DNA of 64,000 nucleotides from Scandinavium vulneris_A (GCA_046518185.1 JBKGRZ010000007.1:124001-188000), one strand, 5' to 3'. Shown: positions 52,430 to 61,684, counted from the stretch's first letter. Translations and numbers: made by a program. Notes: generated from the letters alone by a model not told the origin.

Positions 52430-54234
52430 TGGAAGGAACGGATTTGCTATTAGCAGGGGTGCTGTTCCTGTTTGCGGCGGTGGCGGCGGTGCCGCTGGCC
52501 TCACGTCTGGGCATCGGCCCGGTGCTGGGTTATCTGCTGGCAGGGATTGCTATCGGCCCGTGGGGCTTAGGCTTCATCAGCGATGTGGATGAAATTCTGC
52601 ACTTCTCCGAGCTCGGGGTGGTGTTCCTGATGTTCATCATCGGGCTGGAGCTGAATCCGGCGAAGCTCTGGCAACTGCGGCGGTCTATTTTTGGCGTTGG
52701 AGCCGCGCAGGTGTTGCTCAGCGCGGCGGTGCTCACCGGCCTGTTGATGCTGACGCAATTTTCGTGGCAGGCAGCGGTGATCGGCGGGATTGGCCTGGCG
52801 ATGTCTTCCACGGCGATGGCGCTGCAGCTGATGCGCGAAAAAGGCATGAATCGCAACGAGGCCGGACAGCTCGGTTTTTCGGTACTGCTGTTTCAGGACT
52901 TAGCGGTGATCCCGGCGTTAGCGTTGGTGCCGTTGCTGGCAGGCACGGGCGACGATCATCCGGACTGGGTAAAGCTGGGTCTGAAGGTGTTGGCATTTGT
53001 TGGGATGCTGATCGGCGGGCGCTATCTGCTGCGGCCGGTGTTCCGCTACATCGCGGGATCCGGAGTGCGGGAGGTGTTTACCGCCGCCACGCTGTTGCTG
53101 GTACTTGGCTCGGCGTTGTTCATGGATGCACTTGGCCTGTCGATGGCGCTCGGCACGTTTCTGGCCGGGGTGCTGCTGGCAGAAAGCGAATACCGACACG
53201 AGCTTGAAACCGCAATCGAACCGTTTAAAGGGCTGCTGTTGGGGCTGTTCTTTATTTCCGTCGGCATGGCGCTGAATCTGGGCATTTTGTACACCCATCT
53301 GCTGCTGGTCTTGGTCGGTGTGATTGTGCTGGTGGCGGTGAAAGGGGCGGTTCTTTACGGCCTGGCGCGCGTATACGGTCTGCGCCGCTCTGAACGGCTG
53401 CTGTTCGCCGGGGTGCTGAGCCAGGGCGGAGAGTTTGCCTTCGTGCTGTTTTCCACGGCCTCGTCGTCGCGCCTTTTCCACCACGACCAAATGGCGCTGC
53501 TATTAGTGACGGTCACGCTGTCGATGATGACCACGCCGCTGTTGATGAAAATCATCAACAAGATCCTGTCGCGGCGCATTAACGGCCCGGAAGAAGAAGA
53601 TGAAGCTCCATGGGTGGAGGATGATAAGCCGCAGGTGATTGTGGTCGGATTTGGTCGTTTCGGGCAGGTGATTGGCCGTTTGCTGATGGCGAACAAAATG
53701 CGCATCACCGTGCTGGAACGCGATATCAGCGCGGTTAACCTGATGCGCAAATATGGGTATAAAGTTTACTACGGCGATGCCACGCAGATAGAGCTCTTGC
53801 GCTCGGCGGGTGCGGATGATGCCGAGTCGATTGTGATCACCTGTAATGCGCCGGAAGACACCATGAAGCTGGTGGAACTGTGCCAGCAGCACTTCCCACA
53901 TCTGCATATTCTGGCCCGCGCCCGTGGGCGTGTGGAAGCCCATGAGCTGTTGCAGGCGGGGGTGAAGCAATTCTCGCGTGAAACATTTTCCAGTGCGCTG
54001 GAGCTGGGGCGCAAAGCCCTGATAACCCTGGGAATGCATCCACATCAGGCCCATCGCGCACAGCAGCATTTCCGTCGGCTGGATATGCGTATGCTGCGTG
54101 AACTGATGCCAGTGCATTCCGATACGCAGCAAATTTCCCGTGTGCGGGAAGCCCGACGTGAACTGGAAGAGATCTTCCAGCGCGAAATGCAGCAGGAACG
54201 GCGTCAGCTTGATGGCTGGGACGAATTTGAATAG
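52429..54234 (+). CDS. kefB: Glutathione-regulated potassium-efflux antiporter KefB
   Basis: KefB is an inner-membrane K+/H+ antiporter gated by glutathione adducts that acidifies the cytoplasm to protect against electrophiles. The 601-residue product has about twelve to thirteen hydrophobic helices (1 to about 385), and then a KTN/RCK domain with VIVVGFGRFGQVIGRLL (about 401-417) that binds NAD(H) and the glutathione site. Length equals E. coli KefB. It forms one operon with kefG upstream and is followed by yheV (10 bases). Confidence 0.97.
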   Translation: MEGTDLLLAGVLFLFAAVAAVPLASRLGIGPVLGYLLAGIAIGPWGLGFISDVDEILHFSELGVVFLMFIIGLELNPAKLWQLRRSIFGVGAAQVLLSAAVLTGLLMLTQFSWQAAVIGGIGLAMSSTAMALQLMREKGMNRNEAGQLGFSVLLFQDLAVIPALALVPLLAGTGDDHPDWVKLGLKVLAFVGMLIGGRYLLRPVFRYIAGSGVREVFTAATLLLVLGSALFMDALGLSMALGTFLAGVLLAESEYRHELETAIEPFKGLLLGLFFISVGMALNLGILYTHLLLVLVGVIVLVAVKGAVLYGLARVYGLRRSERLLFAGVLSQGGEFAFVLFSTASSSRLFHHDQMALLLVTVTLSMMTTPLLMKIINKILSRRINGPEEEDEAPWVEDDKPQVIVVGFGRFGQVIGRLLMANKMRITVLERDISAVNLMRKYGYKVYYGDATQIELLRSAGADDAESIVITCNAPEDTMKLVELCQQHFPHLHILARARGRVEAHELLQAGVKQFSRETFSSALELGRKALITLGMHPHQAHRAQQHFRRLDMRMLRELMPVHSDTQQISRVREARRELEEIFQREMQQERRQLDGWDEFE

Positions 54235-54244
54235 AAGGTGACCA

Positions 54245-54445
54245 ATGGCAGTCCGTAAACGTTTTATTGCAGGGGCAAAATGCCCGTCGTGTCAGGCCCA
54301 GGATTCGATGGCGATGTGGCGGGAGAACAATGTCGATATTGTTGAATGTGTTAAGTGTGGTCATCAGATGCGCGAGGCGGATAAACAGGCCCGCGAGCAC
54401 GTTCGCAAAGACGAGCAGGTGATTGGTATTTTTCATCCCGAGTAG
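54245..54445 (+). CDS. yheV: Zinc-ribbon protein YheV
   Basis: A 66-residue protein with two CxxC pairs (CPSC near 13, CVKC near 35) that form a zinc ribbon. It is conserved next to kefB and slyD in E. coli. No function is known; a nucleic-acid or protein contact through the ribbon is the usual inference. It starts 10 bases after kefB, with GAAGGTG as ribosome site, and is probably cotranscribed. Confidence 0.93.
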   Translation: MAVRKRFIAGAKCPSCQAQDSMAMWRENNVDIVECVKCGHQMREADKQAREHVRKDEQVIGIFHPE

Positions 54446-54539
54446 CGATCCTTGCCGTCTTTTTTTAAGCTAAGGGGTACACGGGTGCAGAATTCCGCTA
54501 CAATCTGCGCCACTATTCTTCCCATGCTCAGGAGATATC

Positions 54540-55127
54540 ATGAAAGTAGCAAAAGACCTGGTGGTTAGCCTGGCCTATCAGGTACGTACAGAAGACGGTG
54601 TATTGGTTGATGAGTCTCCGGTGAGTGCGCCGCTCGACTACCTGCATGGTCACGGTTCCCTGATCTCTGGCCTGGAAAATGCGCTGGACGGTCACGAAGT
54701 TGGCGATAAATTTGACGTTGATGTGGGCGCCAATGACGCTTACGGTCAATACGACGAAAACCTGGTACAGCGCGTACCGAAAGACGTCTTCATGGGCGTT
54801 GACGAGCTGCAGGTTGGCATGCGTTTCCTGGCTGAAACTGACCAGGGGCCAGTACCGGTTGAAATCACCGAAGTTGAAGACGACCACGTTGTTGTCGACG
54901 GCAACCACATGCTGGCTGGCCAGAACCTGAAATTCCACGTTGAAGTTATCGCGCTGCGTGAAGCAACCGAAGAAGAACTGGCTCACGGCCACGTTCACGG
55001 TGCGCACGATCATCACCACGATCATGACCATGAAGGCGGTTGCTGCGGCGGCCACGGTCATGACCACGGCGATCACGAACACGGTAAAGGTGGTTGTGGC
55101 GGTAACGGCGGTTGCGGTTGCCACTGA
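54540..55127 (+). CDS. slyD: FKBP-type peptidyl-prolyl isomerase SlyD
   Basis: SlyD is a cytoplasmic prolyl isomerase, chaperone and nickel chaperone for hydrogenase maturation. The 195-residue product has an FKBP domain with an inserted IF flap (about 70-130) and a C-terminal tail of repeated His, Cys, Asp and Gly (about 146-195) that binds Ni, Zn or Cu, ending GGCGCH. It is one residue shorter than E. coli SlyD. A strong terminator follows 24 bases later. Confidence 0.97.
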   Translation: MKVAKDLVVSLAYQVRTEDGVLVDESPVSAPLDYLHGHGSLISGLENALDGHEVGDKFDVDVGANDAYGQYDENLVQRVPKDVFMGVDELQVGMRFLAETDQGPVPVEITEVEDDHVVVDGNHMLAGQNLKFHVEVIALREATEEELAHGHVHGAHDHHHDHDHEGGCCGGHGHDHGDHEHGKGGCGGNGGCGCH

Positions 55128-55150
55128 TCATCTGTCTCAGATGAAAATAA

Positions 55151-55177
55151 AAAAGCGTGCCTGGCACGCTTTTTTTT
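55151..55177. terminator. Bidirectional terminator between slyD and slyX
   Basis: A perfect stem AAAAGCGTGC/GCACGCTTTT with a 3-base loop (CTG), then further T residues. An A-rich left flank lets it act on the convergent slyX transcript as well. Confidence 0.92.
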
Positions 55178-55194
55178 CATCTCTGGATGTTGGC

Positions 55195-55413
55195 TCAGTA
55201 ATGCGGTGGCGGCGTTTCTTCTTCCGGAGACGCCATGTGAGACGGTTGGCTGGACTTCAGCTTCTCTATCATCAGGCGCATATTATCGCGCATCTTGGCC
55301 ATTTCCATTTCGTGGGCGGTCACCGTCCGGTTGAGGTCTTCAATGGTGATTTCCTGAAACGCCAGTCGGCTTTCCAGCTCTGCCAGACGCGCTTCTAATG
55401 TTATCTCGCTCAT
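55195..55413 (-). CDS. slyX: Small coiled-coil protein SlyX
   Basis: A 72-residue protein with a continuous heptad coiled coil (about 5-55: LEARLAELESRLAFQEITIEDLNRTV) and a Pro/His-rich end (PPPHY). Function is unknown; it lies next to slyD in many enterobacteria. It is divergent from fkpA, the 216-base gap holding both promoters. Confidence 0.93.
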   Translation of the reverse strand: MSEITLEARLAELESRLAFQEITIEDLNRTVTAHEMEMAKMRDNMRLMIEKLKSSQPSHMASPEEETPPPHY

Positions 55414-55629
55414 TACCCACCTCTTAATGTCATTTCGTGGCGGATTCTACTGGAGTTTGCGCAAACGCGCAGCCTTATCACGAAATGAAGGAAACTTATT
55501 TACACAAAAATGGTCTCAAAAGATTCGCGATTACAGATCGTTCGTATGTAGATTTGTTCTGCAACGTTTTATAGTACGCTACACATTTACTAAACCCTGG
55601 GGTGAGATGCCCCGGCCCTGGAGAAATGG

Positions 55630-56481
55630 ATGAAATCACTGTTTAAAGTAACGCTTCTGGCGACAACGATGGCCGTTGCCCTGAATGCTCCGCTGACTTT
55701 CGCTGCAGATGCTACTGCTGCCAAAGCGGCTCCGGCTGCTGACGCTGCGAAAGCGGCACCAGCAGGTCTGAATGCAGCATTCAAAAATGACGACCAACAA
55801 TCAGCTTACGCCCTGGGCGCATCGCTGGGTCGTTACATGGAAAATTCCCTGAAAGAACAGGAAAAACTGGGCATCAAGCTGGATAAAACTCAGCTGATCG
55901 CCGGTGTTCAGGACGCGTTTGCAGACAAGAGCAAACTCTCCGATCAGGAAATCGAGCAGACTCTGCAGACATTTGAAACTCGCGTAAAAACCGCTGCTCA
56001 GCAGAAAATGGAAAAAGACGCGACTGATAACGAAGCGAAAGGCAAAGCCTTCCGTGACACCTTCGCTAAAGAGAAAGGCGTTAAAACCTCTTCTACTGGC
56101 CTGATGTACAAGGTTGAGAAAGCCGGTACTGGCGATGCGCCGAAAGACAGCGACACCGTCGTTGTTAACTACAAAGGTACTCTGATCGACGGTAAAGAGT
56201 TCGACAACTCTTACACCCGTGGCGAGCCGCTGTCATTCCGTCTGGACGGTGTTATCCCTGGCTGGACTGAAGGCCTGAAAAACATCAAGAAAGGCGGCAA
56301 AATCAAGCTGGTCATCCCACCGGAACTGGCTTACGGCAAAACCGGCGTTCCGGGTATCCCGGCTAACTCCACTCTGGTCTTCGACGTTGAGCTGCTGGAC
56401 ATCAAACCAGCCGCGAAAGCGGACGCAGCACCAGCTGCCGCTGCAGATGACAAAGCGGCTGCTGATACCAGCAAAAAATAA
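55630..56481 (+). CDS. fkpA: Periplasmic FKBP-type prolyl isomerase and chaperone FkpA
   Basis: FkpA is a dimeric periplasmic chaperone and prolyl isomerase of the sigma-E regulon. The 283-residue precursor has a signal peptide (about 1-25, cleaved after AFA-like TFA), an N-terminal helical dimerisation domain (about 45-140) and a C-terminal FKBP domain (about 150-255: VVNYKGTLIDGKEFDNSY, IPPELAYG). It is longer than E. coli FkpA (270) because of Ala/Lys/Pro-rich stretches after the signal peptide and at the C-terminus. Confidence 0.97.
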   Translation: MKSLFKVTLLATTMAVALNAPLTFAADATAAKAAPAADAAKAAPAGLNAAFKNDDQQSAYALGASLGRYMENSLKEQEKLGIKLDKTQLIAGVQDAFADKSKLSDQEIEQTLQTFETRVKTAAQQKMEKDATDNEAKGKAFRDTFAKEKGVKTSSTGLMYKVEKAGTGDAPKDSDTVVVNYKGTLIDGKEFDNSYTRGEPLSFRLDGVIPGWTEGLKNIKKGGKIKLVIPPELAYGKTGVPGIPANSTLVFDVELLDIKPAAKADAAPAAAADDKAAADTSKK

Positions 56482-56490
56482 GCGTGTGCA

Positions 56491-56522
56491 AACCGCCGTC
56501 CGAAAGGGCGGCGGTTTTTTAT
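56491..56522 (+). terminator. Terminator after fkpA
   Basis: An 11-bp stem with one G-U pair (AACCGCCGTCC, 56491-56501, with GGGCGGCGGTT, 56506-56516) and a GAAA loop is followed by TTTT. It lies nine bases after the fkpA stop. Confidence 0.92.
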
Positions 56523-56651
56523 TGGGCGCAATATAATAAACACTGGAAAGCGCCTGATGTGCGTATTACCTTAGATGCCTCAATTTTGATGATGATAATG
56601 AGCCTGCCCTGACAACTAACGACAGGCTCCTGAAAAGGAGTGCTTTTTTTC

Positions 56652-57374
56652 ATGTCCAGGTCGCTTTTAACCAACGAAACCAGTGAACTTGATTTACTGG
56701 ATCAACGTCCTTTCGACCAGACCGATTTTGATATTCTGAAATCTTACGAAGCGGTTGTGGACGGGTTAGCGATGCTCATTGGCTCCCATTGCGAAATCGT
56801 GCTGCACTCGTTGCAGGATCTCAAATGTTCCGCCATCCGTATTGCCAACGGTGAACACACCGGCCGTAAAATCGGCTCGCCAATTACCGACTTAGCGCTG
56901 CGCATGCTCCATGATATGACCGGGGCCGACAGCAGCGTCTCCAAATGCTATTTCACCCGCGCAAAAAGCGGCGTGCTGATGAAGTCTGTGACCATTGCCA
57001 TTCGTAACCGCGACCATCGGGTTATCGGCCTGCTGTGCATCAACATGAACCTTGATGTGCCGTTCTCACAAATCATGAGCACCTTTATTCCGCCGGAAAC
57101 GCCGGAAGTGAATTCCCAGGTCAACTTTGCCTCTTCTGTAGAAGACCTGGTCACCCAGACGCTGGAGTTCACTATCGAAGAGGTCAACGCCGATCGGAAC
57201 GTTTCGAACAACGCTAAAAATCGTCAGATCGTGCTTAACCTTTACGAAAAAGGGATCTTCGACATCAAAGACGCCATTAACCAGGTGGCCGACCGTCTGA
57301 ATATCTCCAAACACACCGTTTACCTCTACATTCGCCAGTTCAAGAGCGGCGATTTCCAGGGGCAAGATAAGTAA
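56652..57374 (+). CDS. yheO: YheO, PAS-like/YheO-domain helix-turn-helix regulator
   Basis: The 240-residue product is almost identical to E. coli YheO. It has an N-terminal PAS-like YheO domain (about 25-135: GSHCEIVLHSL, CINMNLDVPFS) and a C-terminal helix-turn-helix (about 205-235: NQVADRLNISKHTVYLYIRQFKSG), so it is a putative transcription regulator. The ATG is preceded by AAGGAG at an unusual 12-base distance. A GTG four codons upstream (56640) is an alternative start. It overlaps tusD by one base and heads the tus operon. Confidence 0.93.
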   Translation: MSRSLLTNETSELDLLDQRPFDQTDFDILKSYEAVVDGLAMLIGSHCEIVLHSLQDLKCSAIRIANGEHTGRKIGSPITDLALRMLHDMTGADSSVSKCYFTRAKSGVLMKSVTIAIRNRDHRVIGLLCINMNLDVPFSQIMSTFIPPETPEVNSQVNFASSVEDLVTQTLEFTIEEVNADRNVSNNAKNRQIVLNLYEKGIFDIKDAINQVADRLNISKHTVYLYIRQFKSGDFQGQDK

Positions 57375-57760
57375 TGCGCTTTGCCCTGATGGTCACGGGT
57401 CCGGCCTATGGTACCCAGCAGTCCAGCAGCGCGTGGCAGTTTGCCAATGCGGTGCTGGCGGAAGGGCACGAGATTGCGAGCGTGTTCTTCTACCGTGAAG
57501 GGGTCTACAACGCTAATCAGCTCACCGCTCCGGCCAGTGATGAGTTCGACCTGGTGCGGGCATGGCAATCTCTACATGAACAGCATGGCGTGGCGCTGCA
57601 TATTTGTGTCGCGGCAGCTTTGCGCCGTGGCGTGACCGATGAAACCGAAGCCAAGCAATTGGGGCTTACGGGCTTTAATCTGCAGCCTGGCTTTATGTTA
57701 AGCGGGTTGGGCGCGCTGGCAGAAGCCTCGCTGACCTGCGATCGCATGGTGCAATTCTGA
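57374..57760 (+). CDS. tusD: Sulfur relay protein TusD
   Basis: TusD is part of the TusBCD complex that passes sulfur from TusA to TusE and MnmA for 2-thiouridine at tRNA position 34. The 128-residue DsrE-fold protein carries the sulfur-accepting cysteine in CVAAALRRGV (about residue 78). It starts in the yheO stop (TAATG) and overlaps tusC by one base (TGATG). Confidence 0.95.
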   Translation: MRFALMVTGPAYGTQQSSSAWQFANAVLAEGHEIASVFFYREGVYNANQLTAPASDEFDLVRAWQSLHEQHGVALHICVAAALRRGVTDETEAKQLGLTGFNLQPGFMLSGLGALAEASLTCDRMVQF

Positions 57761-58119
57761 TGAAACGTGTTGCCTTCGTTTTCATGACCGCCCCGCACGG
57801 CAGCAGCGCGGGCAGGGAAGGGCTTGATGCGTTACTGGCCACCTCGGCGCTGACGGAAGAAATTGGCGTCTTTTTCCTGGGCGATGGCGTGTTTCAGCTC
57901 CTCAGCGAGCAAAAGCCTGCGACAATTCTGGCCCGTGATTACATCCCAACGTTTAAACTGATGGCGCTGTACGACATTGAACACTGCTGGATGTGCGCGG
58001 CGTCGCTGCGTGAGCGCGGGCTGAGTGCGTCTTCTTCATTTATTATCGAATCTGAGATCCTCGAGCCGGAAGCGCTACGGCAGCAACTCGATGATTACGA
58101 AGTGATTTTACGATTCTGA
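57760..58119 (+). CDS. tusC: Sulfur relay protein TusC
   Basis: A 119-residue DsrF-like subunit of TusBCD, with the APHGSSAGREGLDALLA segment near the N-terminus typical of the DsrE/F fold. It has no relay role by its own cysteine in the family, where TusD carries the essential one. It overlaps tusD by one base and precedes tusB by seven bases. Confidence 0.95.
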   Translation: MKRVAFVFMTAPHGSSAGREGLDALLATSALTEEIGVFFLGDGVFQLLSEQKPATILARDYIPTFKLMALYDIEHCWMCAASLRERGLSASSSFIIESEILEPEALRQQLDDYEVILRF

Positions 58120-58126
58120 GGTGACG

Positions 58127-58414
58127 ATGCTGCATACTCTTAGCCATTCTCCCTGGCAACATGACATCAGCGCCCAGCTTCGTTTAGTGAAGGCGGGTGA
58201 CGACCTGTTGCTGCTGTCCGATGGCGTGATAGCGGCGCTGGAAGGCAGCCGCTACCTTGATATTCTTCGCGCCGCCCCCATATCTCTGTACGCGCTAAAT
58301 GAAGACATTGAAGCCCGCGGCCTCGCTGGTCAAATTTCGAGCGGTGTCGTCAGGGTTAGCTATAATGACTTCGTCAGACTCACGATCAAACACACCAGGC
58401 AACTCACCTGGTAG
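58127..58414 (+). CDS. tusB: Sulfur relay protein TusB
   Basis: A 95-residue DsrH-like subunit of the TusBCD heterohexamer. I start at the ATG (MLHTLSHSPW), six bases after GAGG, giving the E. coli length; a GTG two codons earlier is also open but overlaps the ribosome site. The conserved ALNEDI-ARGL and DFVRLTIKH blocks are visible. The str operon promoter follows it. Confidence 0.94.
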   Translation: MLHTLSHSPWQHDISAQLRLVKAGDDLLLLSDGVIAALEGSRYLDILRAAPISLYALNEDIEARGLAGQISSGVVRVSYNDFVRLTIKHTRQLTW

Positions 58415-58434
58415 CAGAGATCGTTGTATATTTC

Positions 58435-58463
58435 TTGACACCTTTTCGGCGTGGCCCTAAAAT
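58435..58463 (+). promoter_or_regulatory. str operon promoter
   Basis: A consensus -35 TTGACA (58435-58440) and a -10 TAAAAT (58458-58463) are separated by 17 bases, with a GC-rich spacer end and start. It precedes rpsL by about 70 bases, consistent with the strong, growth-rate-controlled promoter of rpsL-rpsG-fusA-tufA. Confidence 0.9.
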
Positions 58464-58536
58464 TTCGCGTCCTCATATTATATGAGGCGATTTATTACGT
58501 GTTTACGAAGCAAAAGCTAAAACCAGGAGCTATTTA

Positions 58537-58911
58537 ATGGCAACAGTTAACCAGCTGGTTCGCAAACCACGCACTCGCAAGGTTGCTAAAAGCAACGTGC
58601 CAGCGCTGGAAGCCTGCCCGCAGAAACGTGGTGTATGTACCCGTGTATATACCACCACTCCTAAGAAACCAAACTCCGCACTGCGTAAAGTATGCCGTGT
58701 GCGTTTGACTAACGGTTTTGAAGTCACCTCCTACATCGGTGGTGAAGGTCACAACCTGCAGGAACACTCCGTGATCCTGATCCGTGGCGGTCGTGTTAAA
58801 GACCTTCCGGGTGTTCGTTACCACACCGTTCGTGGTGCACTTGACTGCTCCGGCGTTAAAGACCGTAAGCAATCTCGTTCCAAGTATGGCGTGAAGCGTC
58901 CTAAGGCTTAA
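58537..58911 (+). CDS. rpsL: 30S ribosomal protein S12
   Basis: S12 sits at the decoding site of the small subunit. The 124-residue product is near-identical to E. coli S12. The Lys codons in TTPKKPNS (Lys43 and Lys44 counted with the initiator Met) and the Lys in GGRVKDLPGVRYH keep the streptomycin-sensitive form. It is the first gene of the str operon, and its ribosome site AGGAG is clear. Confidence 0.99.
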   Translation: MATVNQLVRKPRTRKVAKSNVPALEACPQKRGVCTRVYTTTPKKPNSALRKVCRVRLTNGFEVTSYIGGEGHNLQEHSVILIRGGRVKDLPGVRYHTVRGALDCSGVKDRKQSRSKYGVKRPKA

Positions 58912-59001
58912 TGGTTTCCGTTAAGTAAGGCCAAACGTTTTAACTAAATGTCAAACTCACTAGAGTTTTGGACAACCCTGAATTAACAACGGAGTATTTC
59001 C
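58912..59001 (+). promoter_or_regulatory. rpsL-rpsG intercistronic region, probable S7 autoregulatory site
   Basis: The 90-base gap between the S12 and S7 genes is where, in E. coli, the mRNA folds to bind free S7 and shut off its own synthesis by translational coupling. Here it has paired segments (AACTCACTAGAGTTT, 58953-58967) and a final CGGAG ribosome site. The assignment rests on synteny. Confidence 0.6.
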
Positions 59002-59472
59002 ATGCCACGTCGTCGCGTCATTGGTCAGCGTAAAATTCTGCCGGATCCTAAGTTCGGATCAGAGCTGCTGGCTAAATTTGTAAATATCCTGATGGTAGAT
59101 GGTAAAAAATCTACTGCTGAAGCAATCGTATACAGCGCGCTGGAGACCCTGGCTCAGCGTTCTGGTAAAAATGAACTGGAAGCTTTCGAAGTCGCTCTCG
59201 ACAACGTGCGCCCGACTGTAGAAGTTAAGTCTCGCCGCGTTGGTGGTTCTACTTATCAGGTTCCAGTTGAAGTTCGTCCGGTTCGTCGTAATGCCCTGGC
59301 AATGCGTTGGATCGTTGAAGCTGCTCGTAAACGCGGTGATAAATCTATGGCTCTCCGCCTGGCGAACGAACTTTCTGACGCTGCAGACAACAAAGGTACT
59401 GCAGTTAAGAAACGTGAAGACGTTCACCGTATGGCAGAAGCCAACAAGGCGTTCGCTCACTACCGTTGGTAA
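59002..59472 (+). CDS. rpsG: 30S ribosomal protein S7
   Basis: S7 binds the 3' major domain of 16S rRNA and lines the mRNA exit/E-site tRNA path; it also represses the str operon. The 156-residue form corresponds to the shorter S7 of E. coli B rather than the extended K-12 allele. It has the conserved N-terminal MPRRRVIGQRKILPDPKFGS. Confidence 0.99.
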   Translation: MPRRRVIGQRKILPDPKFGSELLAKFVNILMVDGKKSTAEAIVYSALETLAQRSGKNELEAFEVALDNVRPTVEVKSRRVGGSTYQVPVEVRPVRRNALAMRWIVEAARKRGDKSMALRLANELSDAADNKGTAVKKREDVHRMAEANKAFAHYRW

Positions 59473-59569
59473 TCCCTTCGGAGTGTTAGTCCCCAGACGA
59501 GCGCTTCAGGTAAGCTGCTCGTTCTGGGTCACTTAATCTGAACGTCTCAAGAATTAAACGAGGAATCAA

Positions 59570-61684
59570 ATGGCTCGTACAACCCCCATCGCACGCTACC
59601 GTAACATTGGTATCAGTGCGCACATCGACGCCGGTAAAACTACGACTACCGAACGTATTCTGTTCTACACCGGTGTAAACCACAAAATCGGTGAAGTACA
59701 CGACGGCGCCGCAACCATGGACTGGATGGAGCAGGAGCAGGAGCGTGGTATTACCATTACCTCCGCAGCGACTACCGCATTCTGGTCTGGTATGGCGAAG
59801 CAGTATGAACCGCATCGCGTAAACATCATCGACACCCCGGGCCACGTTGACTTCACCATCGAAGTTGAACGTTCCATGCGTGTTCTTGACGGTGCAGTAA
59901 TGGTTTACTGCGCAGTTGGTGGTGTTCAGCCACAGTCTGAAACCGTATGGCGTCAGGCGAACAAATATAAAGTTCCACGCATCGCGTTCGTTAACAAAAT
60001 GGACCGCATGGGTGCTAACTTCCTGAAAGTTGTTGGTCAGATCAAATCCCGTCTGGGCGCGAACCCTGTTCCGCTGCAGCTGGCAATTGGTGCTGAAGAA
60101 GGTTTCACCGGTGTTATCGACCTGGTGAAAATGAAAGCCATCAACTGGAACGATGCTGATCAGGGCGTTACCTTCGAATACGAAGATATCCCAGCTGATA
60201 TGCAGGACCTGGCTGACGAATGGCACCAGAACCTGATCGAATCCGCTGCGGAAGCGTCTGAAGAGCTGATGGAAAAATACCTGGGCGGCGAAGAGCTGAC
60301 CGAGGAAGAAATCAAGACTGCTCTGCGTCAGCGCGTGCTGAACAACGAAATCATCCTGGTAACCTGTGGTTCTGCGTTTAAGAACAAAGGTGTTCAGGCG
60401 ATGCTGGATGCGGTAATCGATTACCTGCCAGCTCCGACTGACGTTCCTGCGATCAACGGTATGCTGGATGACGGTAAAGACACCCCATCTGAGCGTCACG
60501 CTAGCGATGACGAGCCGTTTGCTGCTCTGGCATTCAAAATCGCTACCGACCCGTTCGTGGGTAACCTGACCTTCTTCCGCGTGTACTCTGGTGTTGTTAA
60601 CTCCGGTGATACCGTGTACAACCCGGTTAAATCCGCTCGTGAGCGTTTTGGCCGTATCGTACAGATGCACGCTAACAAACGTGAAGAGATCAAAGAAGTT
60701 CGCGCGGGCGACATTGCTGCGGCAATCGGCCTGAAAGACGTGACCACAGGTGACACCATCTGTGATCCGGACAACGTGATCATTCTTGAGCGTATGGAAT
60801 TCCCAGAGCCGGTAATTTCCATCGCTGTTGAACCGAAAACCAAAGCTGACCAGGAAAAAATGGGTCTGGCTCTGGGTCGTCTGGCTAAAGAAGATCCATC
60901 ATTCCGCGTATGGACTGATGAAGAATCTAACCAGACCATCATCGCTGGTATGGGTGAACTGCATCTCGACATCATCGTTGACCGTATGAAGCGTGAATTC
61001 AACGTTGAAGCGAACGTCGGTAAACCTCAGGTTGCTTACCGCGAAGCGATTCGTGCGAAAGTTACCGATGTTGAAGGTAAACACGCCAAGCAGTCTGGTG
61101 GTCGTGGTCAGTACGGTCATGTTGTTATCGACATGTACCCACTGGAGCCGGGCTCAAATCCGAAAGGTTACGAGTTCATCAACGACATCAAAGGTGGTGT
61201 AATTCCTGGCGAATACATCCCTGCCGTTGATAAAGGCATCCAGGAGCAGCTGAAGGCAGGTCCTCTGGCTGGTTACCCGGTAGTTGATCTCGGCGTGCGT
61301 CTGCACTTCGGTTCTTACCATGACGTTGACTCCTCTGAACTGGCGTTTAAACTGGCCGCTTCTATCGCCTTTAAAGAAGGCTTTAAGAAAGCGAAACCAG
61401 TTCTGCTTGAACCTATCATGAAGGTTGAAGTAGAGACTCCGGAAGAGAACACCGGTGACGTAATCGGTGACCTTAGCCGTCGTCGTGGTCAGCTGAAAGG
61501 TCAGGAATCTAACGCTACTGGCGTTCAGATCCATGCTGAAGTTCCGCTGTCTGAAATGTTCGGTTACGCAACTCAGCTGCGTTCTCTGACCAAAGGTCGC
61601 GCATCTTACTCCATGGAATTCCTGAAGTATGATGATGCGCCGAACAACGTTGCTCAGGCCGTTATCGAAGCTCGTGGCAAATAA
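59570..61684 (+). CDS. fusA: Elongation factor G
   Basis: EF-G drives translocation using GTP, and ribosome recycling with RRF. The 704-residue product has the G1 motif AHIDAGKTT (about 17-25), DTPGHVDF (about 88-95), NKMDR (about 142-146), and domains II to V. Length equals E. coli EF-G. It lies 97 bases after rpsG in the str operon and 70 bases before tufA. Confidence 0.99.
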   Translation: MARTTPIARYRNIGISAHIDAGKTTTTERILFYTGVNHKIGEVHDGAATMDWMEQEQERGITITSAATTAFWSGMAKQYEPHRVNIIDTPGHVDFTIEVERSMRVLDGAVMVYCAVGGVQPQSETVWRQANKYKVPRIAFVNKMDRMGANFLKVVGQIKSRLGANPVPLQLAIGAEEGFTGVIDLVKMKAINWNDADQGVTFEYEDIPADMQDLADEWHQNLIESAAEASEELMEKYLGGEELTEEEIKTALRQRVLNNEIILVTCGSAFKNKGVQAMLDAVIDYLPAPTDVPAINGMLDDGKDTPSERHASDDEPFAALAFKIATDPFVGNLTFFRVYSGVVNSGDTVYNPVKSARERFGRIVQMHANKREEIKEVRAGDIAAAIGLKDVTTGDTICDPDNVIILERMEFPEPVISIAVEPKTKADQEKMGLALGRLAKEDPSFRVWTDEESNQTIIAGMGELHLDIIVDRMKREFNVEANVGKPQVAYREAIRAKVTDVEGKHAKQSGGRGQYGHVVIDMYPLEPGSNPKGYEFINDIKGGVIPGEYIPAVDKGIQEQLKAGPLAGYPVVDLGVRLHFGSYHDVDSSELAFKLAASIAFKEGFKKAKPVLLEPIMKVEVETPEENTGDVIGDLSRRRGQLKGQESNATGVQIHAEVPLSEMFGYATQLRSLTKGRASYSMEFLKYDDAPNNVAQAVIEARGK

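Noticed and set aside
59486..60670. Long open frame of about 390 codons on the minus strand opposite fusA
   Set aside because: It is an antisense shadow of the highly biased fusA codons; no ribosome site, no recognisable protein family, and fusA on the other strand is certain.
58537..61684. Drug-resistance alleles of rpsL or fusA
   Set aside because: The S12 lysines around 43-44 and the PKKPNS and VKDLPG motifs are wild type, and I saw no known fusidic-acid change in EF-G.
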